A DNA stretch of 64,000 bases from Deltaproteobacteria bacterium (lineage in GTDB: Bacteria > Desulfobacterota > Binatia > UBA9968), in NCBI GenBank assembly GCA_005879605.1, contig VBKE01000001.1:1-64000 (forward strand), in the 5' to 3' direction. A program made the translations under genes and the position numbers. The notes under the pieces were generated by a model, which was not told the origin of the DNA, searched no databases, and was given only the letters and a program-made list of their open reading frames with translations. This document shows positions 51,184 through 59,874 of this stretch, piece after piece. Numbering within the stretch: the first letter of the stretch is position 1; each line of letters starts with the position of its first letter.

Positions 51184-52368
51184 ATGAATTTCTGGCAAAC
51201 GATTCCCAAGCCCATTATCGGTCTCTCGCCGATGGATGGAGTCACCGATGCTTCTTTCCGCTTTATCACGGCCAAGCACGGTGGCCCTGATGTCGTGTTT
51301 ACAGAATTTGTCAACGTCGAGACCGCTTTCTTCGCGCCGGACACGCTTATAAAAGATTTCACGTATTCCGAGATCGAGCGTCCAATCGTGGCGCAGATCT
51401 ACGGCCATACACCGGAGATGTTCTACAAAGTCGCACATATTGTGTGCGAGCTCGGATTCGATGGCGTGGATATCAATATGGGTTGCCCGGCGAAAAAGGT
51501 TGCGGCCAAGGGCAGTGGAGCGGCGCTGATTCTCAATCCTTCCTTAGCTCGATCGATTATTCAAAGGGTATACCAAGGTGTCAAAGACTGGTGCGAAGGA
51601 CAAAGCTTGAGCGACTTAAACATTGATCCGGGCTTTATTCAAAAAACCAGGATTGCGAATCGGCTCAGGACCGGCGTAGAGCGTCCTCTCAGGCGCCGCC
51701 TCATCCCAGTCTCGGTCAAAACTCGAATCGGATATGATCAGGTCGTCGTGGAAGAGTGGATGCAGACTCTGCTGGAGGAAAAGCCGTCGGTTATCTCGCT
51801 GCATGGGCGAACGCTCAAACAAGGATACAAGGGAAGCGCAGATTGGGAATCCATTGCACGTGCGGTCGATGTATCCCGGAATTCGGGAATCTTGCTTCTC
51901 GGCAACGGCGACCTGCAGGATATGCAGGACGTATACCGGCGGATAAGCCAAAGCAAGGTTGACGGGGTTCTTCTCGGACGCTCTGCGCAGGGAAATCCGT
52001 GGATCTTTAGAGGGAAGGAGGAGGTGAAACGGGCGCTTTCTTCAAACGGCGGCGTGTCGATTGATCCAATGCCGATCAGATTAGAGGAGCGGTTCAGGGC
52101 GCTGCTGGAACATAGCAGCCATTTTGAAAAACATTGGGGCCTTCAATGTTTCGTCGGCATGCGAAAACATCTGGCGTGGTATTGTCGTGGCTCGCCGAGG
52201 GCGGCGGAACTCCGGTCTCAAATGGTTCAGCTGAGCAATGTCGGAGAGGTGATGGATTGCCTCAGAAACTATGCGGCGTCTATCGCTTCAGAGTTTCAAC
52301 CGAAGGAGCGTGCCCCGTCGCCGAGGCCATCGCGTTCTTCCATGGCCTCTGAACCTTTGATTTCATGA
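51184..52368 (+). CDS. dus: tRNA-dihydrouridine synthase
   Basis: A 394-residue Dus flavoenzyme that reduces uridines in tRNA. Motifs: IIGLSPMDGVTDASFRFITA, FTEFVNVETAFF, the FMN/NADPH core VAQIYGHTPEMFYKVAH, DINMGCPAKKVAAKGSGAAL with the catalytic Cys near residue 108, VSVKTRIGYD, ISLHGRTLKQGYKG and LLGNGDLQDMQD. About 30 extra residues (DWCEGQSLSDLNIDPGFIQK and on) sit between the Cys and the VKTRIG strand compared with DusA/B/C. The ATG at 51184 starts MNFWQTIPKP; no strong ribosome site is seen. It overlaps maf by four bases. Confidence 0.93.
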   Translation: MNFWQTIPKPIIGLSPMDGVTDASFRFITAKHGGPDVVFTEFVNVETAFFAPDTLIKDFTYSEIERPIVAQIYGHTPEMFYKVAHIVCELGFDGVDINMGCPAKKVAAKGSGAALILNPSLARSIIQRVYQGVKDWCEGQSLSDLNIDPGFIQKTRIANRLRTGVERPLRRRLIPVSVKTRIGYDQVVVEEWMQTLLEEKPSVISLHGRTLKQGYKGSADWESIARAVDVSRNSGILLLGNGDLQDMQDVYRRISQSKVDGVLLGRSAQGNPWIFRGKEEVKRALSSNGGVSIDPMPIRLEERFRALLEHSSHFEKHWGLQCFVGMRKHLAWYCRGSPRAAELRSQMVQLSNVGEVMDCLRNYAASIASEFQPKERAPSPRPSRSSMASEPLIS

Positions 52369-52991
52369 GACTCGTTCTTGCCTCCACCTCCCCCCAGCGG
52401 CGCGAGATTTTTGCGCTTTTGGGGTTACCCTTCGACGTGATCGATCCCGAGTTTGATGAAGTTGCCTCACCTGACCGTCCCATAAAAGACGAGGCTTTGG
52501 ACTTCGCTGTGGGAAAAGCTGCATCGGTGGCCAGGAATCATCCTGAAAGCCTTGTCATTGGTAGCGATACCATGATTTTGCTCGACGACACGAAGATCGG
52601 TAAGCCGAGCGGAATCGACGATGCAAGAGCCATTCTTCGCTCTCTTGCCGGCAAAACTCATCTCATCTTCACCAGCATTGCGATTCTCGATGGCTCGCGC
52701 GTCCCACAGCTCGGGATCGTCGAAGAAGTCTCGGTAAAAATGCGCAACTACTCGGAAGAAGAGGTTGACCGTTATCTCGACTGTCAGGAATCTCTCGATA
52801 AAGCGGGCGCCTATTCGATCCAAGGAGAAGGGCGCGCTCTGATCGAATCCATCAGCGGCGACTATCTCGCCGCCGTGGGTCTGCCGCTAAAGCCGATCGC
52901 CGGCTATTTGAAGAGCCGAGGGGTATCGGTTCCGGTTGATGTCGAGAAACTCTACGCTGATAAAGGATTCCGGAACTGGCGGAGTTTCTAA
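52365..52991 (+). CDS. maf: Maf-like nucleotide pyrophosphatase
   Basis: A 208-residue Maf/YhdE-type protein: MRLVLASTSPQRREIFALLG at the N-terminus with the SxxR motif, EALDFAVGKAASVARNHPES, VIGSDTMILLDDTKIGKPSG and GAYSIQGEGRALIESISGDY. These enzymes hydrolyse dTTP, UTP or modified nucleotides and prevent their incorporation. The ATG overlaps the end of dus (ATGA). The substrate subgroup (YhdE or YceF-like) is not assigned. Confidence 0.94.
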   Translation: MRLVLASTSPQRREIFALLGLPFDVIDPEFDEVASPDRPIKDEALDFAVGKAASVARNHPESLVIGSDTMILLDDTKIGKPSGIDDARAILRSLAGKTHLIFTSIAILDGSRVPQLGIVEEVSVKMRNYSEEEVDRYLDCQESLDKAGAYSIQGEGRALIESISGDYLAAVGLPLKPIAGYLKSRGVSVPVDVEKLYADKGFRNWRSF

Positions 52992-53132
52992 CGGGGGGAC
53001 GCGTTGCGAAGTCTCACTGACGATTTACACTTGAGATGTCTGACGATCGGTCGGCCAAAAACTTAATCGAGGAGGCCGTTGATTTCTCCGTCGGCGGACT
53101 TAGCGTCTCATTCTCCAAATTTCGCTCACTTT

Positions 53133-53160
53133 GTTGACAATGGTCGATTCCACCCCTAGT
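53133..53160 (+). promoter_or_regulatory. Heat-shock sigma-32-like promoter before hsp20-lon
   Basis: GTTGACA (53133-53139) and CCCCTAGT (53153-53160) are 13 bases apart. This resembles the sigma-32 consensus CTTGAAA-N13-17-CCCCATNT, with a perfect CCCC block. As hsp20 and lon are typical heat-shock genes, the match is biologically coherent. Confidence 0.5.
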
Positions 53161-53195
53161 CTGAAGCTATCCTAGTAAGTTGAGGGTTATCTTAT

Positions 53196-53621
53196 ATGGC
53201 GGCCCGTGATTGGGATTTTTTGATCTGGCGGCAAGCCAGCGACTTGCTGCAACAAGCTGAGCGAATCCATCGGAATTTTTTACAAATTGCCGTCGGCGCC
53301 CATTATCGGTCGTTTCATGGCAAAAGCTCGTTCTGGGAACCGCCCGTCAATGTCGTCGAGACCGACGAAAGCTTGTGGGTCATCTCGGCCATACCGGGTG
53401 TAGCTGCCGATCGGGTAGACGTCCGTTTGGATGGACGCGAGCTTGTGATCTCCGGCGAACGGCCGCTACCGAAATGCTGTCAGGATGGCGAGTTAAAGAT
53501 ATGGGAGATTCCCCTCGGACGTTTCGAGCGCCGACTTACAGTGATCGACGGAGGAAATCCCTTGTCCCTGGGAGAAACCAAACTCCAGAACGGATTGCTT
53601 ATCATCGAGCTGAGGAAGTAA
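53196..53621 (+). CDS. Hsp20/alpha-crystallin small heat-shock protein
   Basis: A 141-residue small heat-shock protein with a helical N-terminus and an alpha-crystallin domain from about residue 48: WEPPVNVVETDESLWVISAI, then ADRVDVRLDGRELVISGERP and IWEIPLGRFERRLTVIDGGN, ending NGLLIIELRK. The conserved GxLxI-like C-terminal strand is present. It holds unfolding proteins in an ATP-independent way. Lon begins 2 bases after its stop, so the two are one heat-shock operon. Confidence 0.93.
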   Translation: MAARDWDFLIWRQASDLLQQAERIHRNFLQIAVGAHYRSFHGKSSFWEPPVNVVETDESLWVISAIPGVAADRVDVRLDGRELVISGERPLPKCCQDGELKIWEIPLGRFERRLTVIDGGNPLSLGETKLQNGLLIIELRK

Positions 53622-53623
53622 TC

Positions 53624-56032
53624 ATGGCTGCAGAAGAGAAGGAAACTCCTAGATTCAAACCCCGTCTGAACATTCCCGCCGGGGCGCTGGCTATTTTACC
53701 CTTGCGCAATACGGTGCTTTTTCCCTCCACGATCATGCCGCTTGCCGTCGGTCGCGCGGCGAGCCTTCAACTTATAGAAGAAGCGGTTCGTCAACAATGG
53801 TCGGTTGGATTTGTCGCTCAACGGGATCCGAAAATCGAGGGGCCACAGCCGAAGGATCTCTTTGGAGTCGGAACGGCCGCGGATATTCTCAGGATGTTCG
53901 GGCTTCCTGACGGCCAGCGTCAGATCATCATCCAAGGCCGTCAACGCTTTGAAATCGCCGAATTTCTCGAGACCGATCCGTTCCTGGTCGCCCGCGTCAC
54001 TATGGTGGCGGAGACAGTGCCCCACTCCAAAGAGTTTGAAGCAAGAATCTTGAATCTGCGTCAAGAAGCAGCGAGGGCATTGAGTTTGTTGCCCGAGCCG
54101 ATGAGCGAATTGAGAACGACGATCGAAAGGATCGACAATCCGCTGGCGCTGATCGACCTGATCGCTTCGACGTTGGACCTGCCGCTACCCGAAAAACAGG
54201 AAATTCTGGCGACTCTCGATCCGGAAGCTCGCGCTCAAAGAGTTTCCGAGAAACTCGCGCGCCAGATCGAATTGCTGGAACTGAGCAAAAAAATCGGCGA
54301 GCAGGCTAAAGAATCGATGGACCACGCTCAGCGCCAATATTTCCTGCGCGAACAATTGAAGGCGATACAAAAGGAGCTGGGCGAAGACGATGGGCAGGGT
54401 TTAGCGGCTGAGGAGCTGCGGAAAAAAATCTACGAAGCCAAGATGCCGCCCGAGGTGGAAAAAGAGGTGCTGAGAGAGGTCACCCGGCTTGAGCGCATGC
54501 CCGAGATGGCCGCGGAATATTCGTCGGTAAGAACTTACCTCGATTGGATGGTGGAGCTGCCCTGGAGCGTTTCCAGCAAGGAGGAAATCGATCTCCCGAA
54601 GGCGCGCGAGATTCTCGATGCCGATCATTACGATCTCGAGAGGGTCAAAAAGCGCATCGTTGAATTTCTAGCGGTTCGTAAACTGATGCCGCAGGGCAAG
54701 AGTCCGATCTTGTGCTTTGTCGGTCCTCCGGGTGTGGGCAAGACGTCCCTCGGGCAAAGCATCGCTCGGGCCATGAAACGGAAGTTCGTGCGGCAGAGTC
54801 TCGGCGGCGTACACGATGAGGCGGATATCCGCGGTCACCGGCGCACCTATGTCGGCGCTCTGCCCGGCAACATTATCCAAGGAATTCGAAAAGCCGGCAC
54901 CAAGAACCCGGTGTTTATGTTGGACGAAATCGACAAGCTCAGCGCTAGTTTTCATGGCGACCCGTCGGCCGCGTTGCTGGAGGTTTTGGACCCTGCGCAA
55001 AACTCGACTTTTCAGGATCATTATCTCGGCGTGCCGTTCGATTTGAGCCAGACTTTGTTTATTGCGACGGCTAACGTCCTGGATGCCATTCCGGCCCCGC
55101 TTCGCGATCGCATGGAAATTTTAGAATTGAGCGGCTATATCGAGGAAGAAAAGCTCGCGATTGCAAAAAGCTATCTCATTCCCAGGCAGACGGCTGAAAA
55201 CGGCCTGAATGCTGGACAGATAAGCTTTGCCGACGATGCGATTCGCGAAATCATTCGATCCTACACGCGCGAGGCGGGCGTTCGCCAGCTCGAGCGTGAG
55301 TTAGGTTCGGTTTGCCGGAGCGTGGCGACGCGCGTGGCGGAAGGCTCTAGGGAAAAAATAACCATCGACCGCGAGTCAGTGCGGGCGTACCTCGGCCCAC
55401 AAAAGTTCTTCAATGAAGTTGCGCTGCGCACCAGTCTGCCTGGGGTGGCCACCGGCTTGGCGTGGACGCCGTTCGGAGGGGACATCTTGTTCGTGGAAGC
55501 GACCAAGATGCCGGGGGAAGGCAGGCTGCAGCTCACCGGTCAGCTCGGCGACGTCATGAAAGAAAGCGCGCAGGCCGCCTTGAGCCTTGTCAAATCACGG
55601 GCGGAAAATCTGGGAATCGATCCCGATACCTTCAAGAAAAACGACCTGCATATTCACATACCCGCGGGCGCGATCCCCAAAGACGGTCCGAGCGCCGGGG
55701 TAACCCTTTTCGTTGCCTTAGTCTCGCTTCTCACCGGGCGCTGCATCAGCAAAGACATTGCCATGACCGGCGAGATCAGCCTCCGCGGCTTGGTGCTGCC
55801 GGTCGGCGGAATCAAAGAAAAGGTGCTGGCGGCCAAGAGGGCCGGAATTTCGTGCGTGCTGCTGCCGGAATTGAATCAAAGAGATATGGAAGAGATTCCG
55901 GCTGCGGTGCGGGAGGGATTGCGGTTCGAGTTTTTGAAAACCGTCGATAACGCCCTGGCACTGGCTCTAGAGCGCGATACTTCCGCCGACTTCCCGTCCA
56001 CCGAGGAGCTTGCGGCAGGTCCGGTTTCTTGA
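53624..56032 (+). CDS. lon: Lon protease
   Basis: An 802-residue ATP-dependent serine protease. The N-terminal domain (ALAILPLRNTVLFPSTIMPL) binds substrates; the AAA module has Walker A FVGPPGVGKTSLGQSIARAM near residue 360-380, Walker B VFMLDEIDKLSASF and the sensor region. The proteolytic domain has the catalytic Ser in KDGPSAGVTLFVALVS (near residue 690) and the Lys in GGIKEKVLAAKRAGI (near 730). Length is typical. The ATG at 53624 follows GAGGAAGTAATC; the open frame upstream overlaps hsp20 and is rejected. It follows hsp20 by two bases. Confidence 0.97.
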   Translation: MAAEEKETPRFKPRLNIPAGALAILPLRNTVLFPSTIMPLAVGRAASLQLIEEAVRQQWSVGFVAQRDPKIEGPQPKDLFGVGTAADILRMFGLPDGQRQIIIQGRQRFEIAEFLETDPFLVARVTMVAETVPHSKEFEARILNLRQEAARALSLLPEPMSELRTTIERIDNPLALIDLIASTLDLPLPEKQEILATLDPEARAQRVSEKLARQIELLELSKKIGEQAKESMDHAQRQYFLREQLKAIQKELGEDDGQGLAAEELRKKIYEAKMPPEVEKEVLREVTRLERMPEMAAEYSSVRTYLDWMVELPWSVSSKEEIDLPKAREILDADHYDLERVKKRIVEFLAVRKLMPQGKSPILCFVGPPGVGKTSLGQSIARAMKRKFVRQSLGGVHDEADIRGHRRTYVGALPGNIIQGIRKAGTKNPVFMLDEIDKLSASFHGDPSAALLEVLDPAQNSTFQDHYLGVPFDLSQTLFIATANVLDAIPAPLRDRMEILELSGYIEEEKLAIAKSYLIPRQTAENGLNAGQISFADDAIREIIRSYTREAGVRQLERELGSVCRSVATRVAEGSREKITIDRESVRAYLGPQKFFNEVALRTSLPGVATGLAWTPFGGDILFVEATKMPGEGRLQLTGQLGDVMKESAQAALSLVKSRAENLGIDPDTFKKNDLHIHIPAGAIPKDGPSAGVTLFVALVSLLTGRCISKDIAMTGEISLRGLVLPVGGIKEKVLAAKRAGISCVLLPELNQRDMEEIPAAVREGLRFEFLKTVDNALALALERDTSADFPSTEELAAGPVS

Positions 56033-56107
56033 CGCTCGCAGATTTTTCCCGTTGACACTTAAACGAATTTCTCGGTGGCCTGTAACGGTTGATTTGCTAC
56101 TAATGTT

Positions 56108-56196
56108 CCGTTCGCACTTCGATGTGCACCCTTCGACCAGCTCAGGGCGAACGGATAAGGAAGGCCGTTCGTGGTCAGCCGGGTCGAACCACGCGG
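56108..56196. repeat. REP-like palindrome pair related to 11433-11469
   Basis: Two units: CCGTTCGCACTTCG...CGAACGG (56108-56154) and CCGTTCGTGGT...ACCACGCGG (56165-56196). The stem ends CCGTTCG and CGAACGG are the same as in the unit at 11433-11469, showing a dispersed family. They lie between lon and the ABC-F gene in a 283-base gap that otherwise looks empty. Confidence 0.65.
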
Positions 56197-56315
56197 CGCT
56201 AGCGATCTAAATGTTACAGGCAAATGTCGGCTTTCGCGTTAATTCCGAAACGCAAGACTCGGAAGTCGAAACTGCAAAGCGGACTCGATTGTAATTTTCA
56301 GGGCGCCTGGCATCC

Positions 56316-58226
56316 ATGTTTTTACTGCGATTCGATGACGTATCTCTGGCGTATGGCCATCTGCCATTGCTTGCCCACGTCGATTTTCAAATCGAGCCCG
56401 GTGAGCGGGTGTGCCTCGTCGGTCGTAATGGCGCCGGCAAATCGACTTTACTTCGACTCATCACCGGGACTGCGCTGCCGGATGATGGCGAGATCTGGCG
56501 CCGTGACGCTTTGCGCATCGCGCATCTCGAGCAAGAGGTGCCGCCTGATACGGATCAGACGGTCTTCGAAGTCGTGGCGGCCGGGCTGGGTGAATTGGGC
56601 ACGCTGCTGACGGAGTATCATCGGCTGACGCAGCACGCACTCGCAGCGGAGCCGTCGTTCCTTGAGAGAATGGCGCGGTTGCATGCGTGCATCGATACGC
56701 TGGATGGCTGGAACATCAATCAGAAGGTCGAGACGGTTTTGTCGCGCTTGGGTTTACCGGCAGACCAGAGTCTTGCCGACTGCTCCGGCGGGACGCGCAG
56801 ACAGGTCATGCTGGCGCGCGCTCTGGTGAGCGAGCCGGACCTGCTGCTGCTGGATGAGCCGACCAATCATCTCGACATCAGCGCGATCACCTGGCTCGAA
56901 AAGTTTCTGCTCGCTTACCACGGGGCGCTGATCTTTATCACTCATGATCGCGCGTTACTGAAACATCTGGCGACGCGCATCGTCGAGCTCGATCGCGGAA
57001 AACTGACTTCTTTCCCCGGCGATTTTGACGGCTACCTAAGTAGGAAAGAGGAGCTGCTCGAAATCGAGGCGCGCGCGCTTGCCAAGTTCGACAAGAAGCT
57101 GGCGGAAGAGGAGGCGTGGATACGCCAGGGCATCAAAGCGCGGCGGACGCGCAACGAAGGACGGGTGAGGGCCTTGCAGGCGATGCGGCGCGAGCGCGTG
57201 CAACGCCTAGAAGCCATGGGGAAGGCCCGCTTTGGCATCAATGCTGGCGCGCTTTCCGGCAAGCTCGTGGTTGACTTGCGCCGGGTGAGTTTCCGTTACG
57301 GTGACGATGTCATTATTGACGATCTATCGACGCGCATCCTGCGCGGCGATCGGGTCGGCATCATCGGCCCCAACGGCTCGGGCAAGAGCACGCTTCTCGA
57401 GCTGATCCTGGGCGAACTCGCGCCGACCAGCGGGCAAGTGGTGATCGGCACACGCTTGCAGATCGCTTATTTCGATCAGCACCGCCGATTACTGAATCCG
57501 GAAAAAACCGTGCGCGAGAATATGAGCGACTCCGACTATGTTACGGTCAAAGGCCGTTCACGCCACCTCATCGGGTATCTGAAAGACTTCTTGTTTCAGC
57601 CTGAGCGCGTTGATTCCCCGGTCAATGCGTTGTCCGGCGGCGAGCGCAATCGGTTGCTGTTGGCGAAAATCTTTACTCGGTCGGCGAACATGATCGTGCT
57701 GGACGAGCCGACCAACGATTTGGACGTCGAGACGCTCGAGTTATTGGAAGATCTGCTGGCCGATTACGAGGGGACTCTGCTGCTGGTCAGCCACGACCGA
57801 ACCTTTCTTGATAACGTCGTGACGAGCACGCTGGTTTTTGAAGGCCGAGGCAAGGTCGGGGAATATGCCGGAGGGTACGAAGATTGGGAGCGACAACGCA
57901 GTTCCTCGCTGACCATGCCGCCGAAGCGTCCCAGGACGCCACCGCGGGTTACCTTCGCAGACGGGGAGCGCGCCAATGGAACTCGCAAGCTTTCATATAA
58001 GGAACAGCGCGAACTGGAAGCGCTGCCGGCAAAAATCGAAGCGTTGGAAGCAGAGCAAGCACAGCTACATAGGATGATGGCGGGTGCCGAGTTTTATCGA
58101 CAGCCGAGCGATAAAATCGCTGCCACCATGGAACGCCTGCAAGCATTAACGAACGAACTCGAAGCGTGCTACGCGCGTTGGGAATCGTTGGAATTACGAG
58201 CGAACGCCGCAACGCGGGAAGGATAA
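56316..58226 (+). CDS. uup: ABC-F family ATPase (Uup type)
   Basis: A 636-residue soluble ABC-F protein with two ATPase modules and no membrane part. Module 1: Walker A VGRNGAGKSTLLRLI (about 35-50), signature CSGGTRRQVMLARAL; module 2: Walker A IGPNGSGKSTLLELI (about 350-365) and signature LSGGERNRLLLAKIF, with the Walker B LDEPTNDLD. A charged linker joins them and a C-terminal coiled coil (RELEALPAKIEALEAEQAQL) ends the protein, as in Uup. ABC-F proteins act on the ribosome or DNA. A long empty leader precedes it. Confidence 0.94.
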   Translation: MFLLRFDDVSLAYGHLPLLAHVDFQIEPGERVCLVGRNGAGKSTLLRLITGTALPDDGEIWRRDALRIAHLEQEVPPDTDQTVFEVVAAGLGELGTLLTEYHRLTQHALAAEPSFLERMARLHACIDTLDGWNINQKVETVLSRLGLPADQSLADCSGGTRRQVMLARALVSEPDLLLLDEPTNHLDISAITWLEKFLLAYHGALIFITHDRALLKHLATRIVELDRGKLTSFPGDFDGYLSRKEELLEIEARALAKFDKKLAEEEAWIRQGIKARRTRNEGRVRALQAMRRERVQRLEAMGKARFGINAGALSGKLVVDLRRVSFRYGDDVIIDDLSTRILRGDRVGIIGPNGSGKSTLLELILGELAPTSGQVVIGTRLQIAYFDQHRRLLNPEKTVRENMSDSDYVTVKGRSRHLIGYLKDFLFQPERVDSPVNALSGGERNRLLLAKIFTRSANMIVLDEPTNDLDVETLELLEDLLADYEGTLLLVSHDRTFLDNVVTSTLVFEGRGKVGEYAGGYEDWERQRSSSLTMPPKRPRTPPRVTFADGERANGTRKLSYKEQRELEALPAKIEALEAEQAQLHRMMAGAEFYRQPSDKIAATMERLQALTNELEACYARWESLELRANAATREG

Positions 58227-58358
58227 TTGGCCGGAATATTGGAAATGACCAAAAGGCCAAGGCCGTAAGCATAAAGAACGCAAAGAGCACAACGGAATTA
58301 ATAGGTCCGCGACCATTGCGTTCTATGTGTTGAAGGGATGTTTTATCAGGAGGACTTC

Positions 58359-59288
58359 GTGCAGATGCGTATTGCAGCGGTTGATCTCGTCAGCAACACT
58401 TGTTTCCCTGCCCTCGCGGCCGAGGAGTTAGGTTTCTACAAAGCCGAGGGTCTCGATGCTCACATTGAGCTCGTGCCGATGCTTGGAGCAACCAAGGCGC
58501 TGCGAAACGGAGCGGCGGATGCCCTGATTGCCGGCTCGGTGCACGACCTTCTGACAGAGTTTCCCCGCTGGAAAGGGGCGAAGCTGCTCGTAGCGCTCTC
58601 GCAGGGGACGCCTTGGCTGCTCGTAGTCAGGGCTGATCTTGCAGCAAAGCGCGGTGACATCGGCGCTGTGAAGGGGCTTCGGCTCACGGCGGCGGAGGGG
58701 CCGGATCTGGCGCTGCGACAGATGTTGGTCGAGGCCAAGATCGATCCCAACCGAGATCTGCAGATTGTGGAGCTGCCCGGCGCGAAGGCGCGCGACGTTT
58801 CCTTCGGCGTTTTTGCCGCACGCGCTCTCGAAAGCGGTCTGGTTGACGGCTTTTGGGCCAACGCCATGGGCAGCGAGACCGCCGTAAGGCGGGGAGTGGG
58901 CAAAATCCTCGTCGATGTGCGGCGCGGCGATGATCCCGCCGAGGTTCGTCACTTTACCTTTGCCGGGCTCGCGACCACCGAAGCGTTGATCGAGCGCGAC
59001 CCGGAGTGCGCCGCCGCTGCCGTCCGAGCGATTGTGCGGACCCAAAAAGCGCTTCGAGATAACCCGGCCCTAGCCGCTGAGGTGGGAGGGCGCCGCTTTC
59101 CCGCCGACGCCGCGGAGCTGATTTCGACGGTCGTTGAACGAGATTTGCCCTTTTACGATCCTGTCATCTATGAAGAGGCTGTCGTTGGACTTAACCGGTT
59201 CGCACGGTCCATCGGTCACTTGCTCAGTTTGGTGCCCTACGAACAGGTGGTCGCTGTCCGGTTTCGGAATCTGTGGCGTGGCGAATGA
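58359..59288 (+). CDS. Substrate-binding-fold protein (NMT1/SsuA-like) without signal peptide
   Basis: A 309-residue binding-fold protein with no signal sequence: VQMRIAAVDLVSNTCFPALAA leads straight into EELGFYKAEGLDAHIELVPM. Other blocks are NGAADALIAGSVHDLLTEFP, RGDIGAVKGLRLTAAEGPDL and a C-terminal SIGHLLSLVPYEQVV. The start is a GTG at 58359 behind AGGAGG (5-base gap); an ATG at 58365 or 58338 is also possible. No transporter genes accompany it. It probably acts in the cytoplasm, as may the protein at 44934-45815. Confidence 0.78.
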   Translation: MQMRIAAVDLVSNTCFPALAAEELGFYKAEGLDAHIELVPMLGATKALRNGAADALIAGSVHDLLTEFPRWKGAKLLVALSQGTPWLLVVRADLAAKRGDIGAVKGLRLTAAEGPDLALRQMLVEAKIDPNRDLQIVELPGAKARDVSFGVFAARALESGLVDGFWANAMGSETAVRRGVGKILVDVRRGDDPAEVRHFTFAGLATTEALIERDPECAAAAVRAIVRTQKALRDNPALAAEVGGRRFPADAAELISTVVERDLPFYDPVIYEEAVVGLNRFARSIGHLLSLVPYEQVVAVRFRNLWRGE

Positions 59289-59475
59289 AAGAAAAAAAGG
59301 ATGAAGGCGATCCGCGCCTGCGCTCGACGCGTATCGTTTCTTCACATGGGGTTACCAGTTCTTAGCGTTAATCTCGGGCGAAGTACGGGAGTGATTCTGG
59401 GGGCCGAGTGACTCACTGCGTCATGGGGTTGATGGGACGTCGGTTCCTGACGACCCATTTGAAGCCAGGCGTGAG

Positions 59476-59874
59476 TCAGTTATCGCATCTAGTGACGCCG
59501 TGGTGAGCCAGCATTGCGCAGACTCGGTTTCCATAGTCCTCACGAGCTTCGATATCTGCTTCCAACCGCGGCGCTGACGTACCCAGTGTGGCAATCTGTC
59601 TACGGCTCTCCTCGATTCGTCTAATCCACAAATCCTCCCGGAAGAGTTCTCCGCTGTCGTAGCCACGGACAAGGGGGCTTTGGGAGATCAAATGTTCCGG
59701 CTTTGGAGCTGAAGTGGATGGAAGAGTGAATTTCACCATGGGTTTTGTCTCCTGCTTCCGCCGTCGCCAGTTAATGAAATCTTCATACCTGGCGGATGCA
59801 AACGTCACAATCCATCCGAGAGCCAGCGCCGAGGCAGAGTAAGTCATCACGTTTTCGAAATTTAATAGGTGCAT
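59476..59874 (-). CDS. Small membrane-anchored protein of unknown function
   Basis: A 132-residue protein: an N-terminal helix (VMTYSASALALGWIVTFASA, about 9-28) is followed by basic and polar sequence and a charged helix with DLWIRRIEESRRQIATLGTS. An AGGAG lies about 10 bases before the ATG at 59874. I do not recognise a family, and there are no informative neighbours. It is plausibly real given its ribosome site and single anchor, but codon evidence is weak. Confidence 0.45.
   Translation of the reverse strand: MHLLNFENVMTYSASALALGWIVTFASARYEDFINWRRRKQETKPMVKFTLPSTSAPKPEHLISQSPLVRGYDSGELFREDLWIRRIEESRRQIATLGTSAPRLEADIEAREDYGNRVCAMLAHHGVTRCDN

Noticed and set aside
53375-53623. 83-codon upstream extension of Lon
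   Set aside because: It overlaps hsp20 in another frame and has no Lon similarity; the ATG at 53624 begins the normal N-domain.
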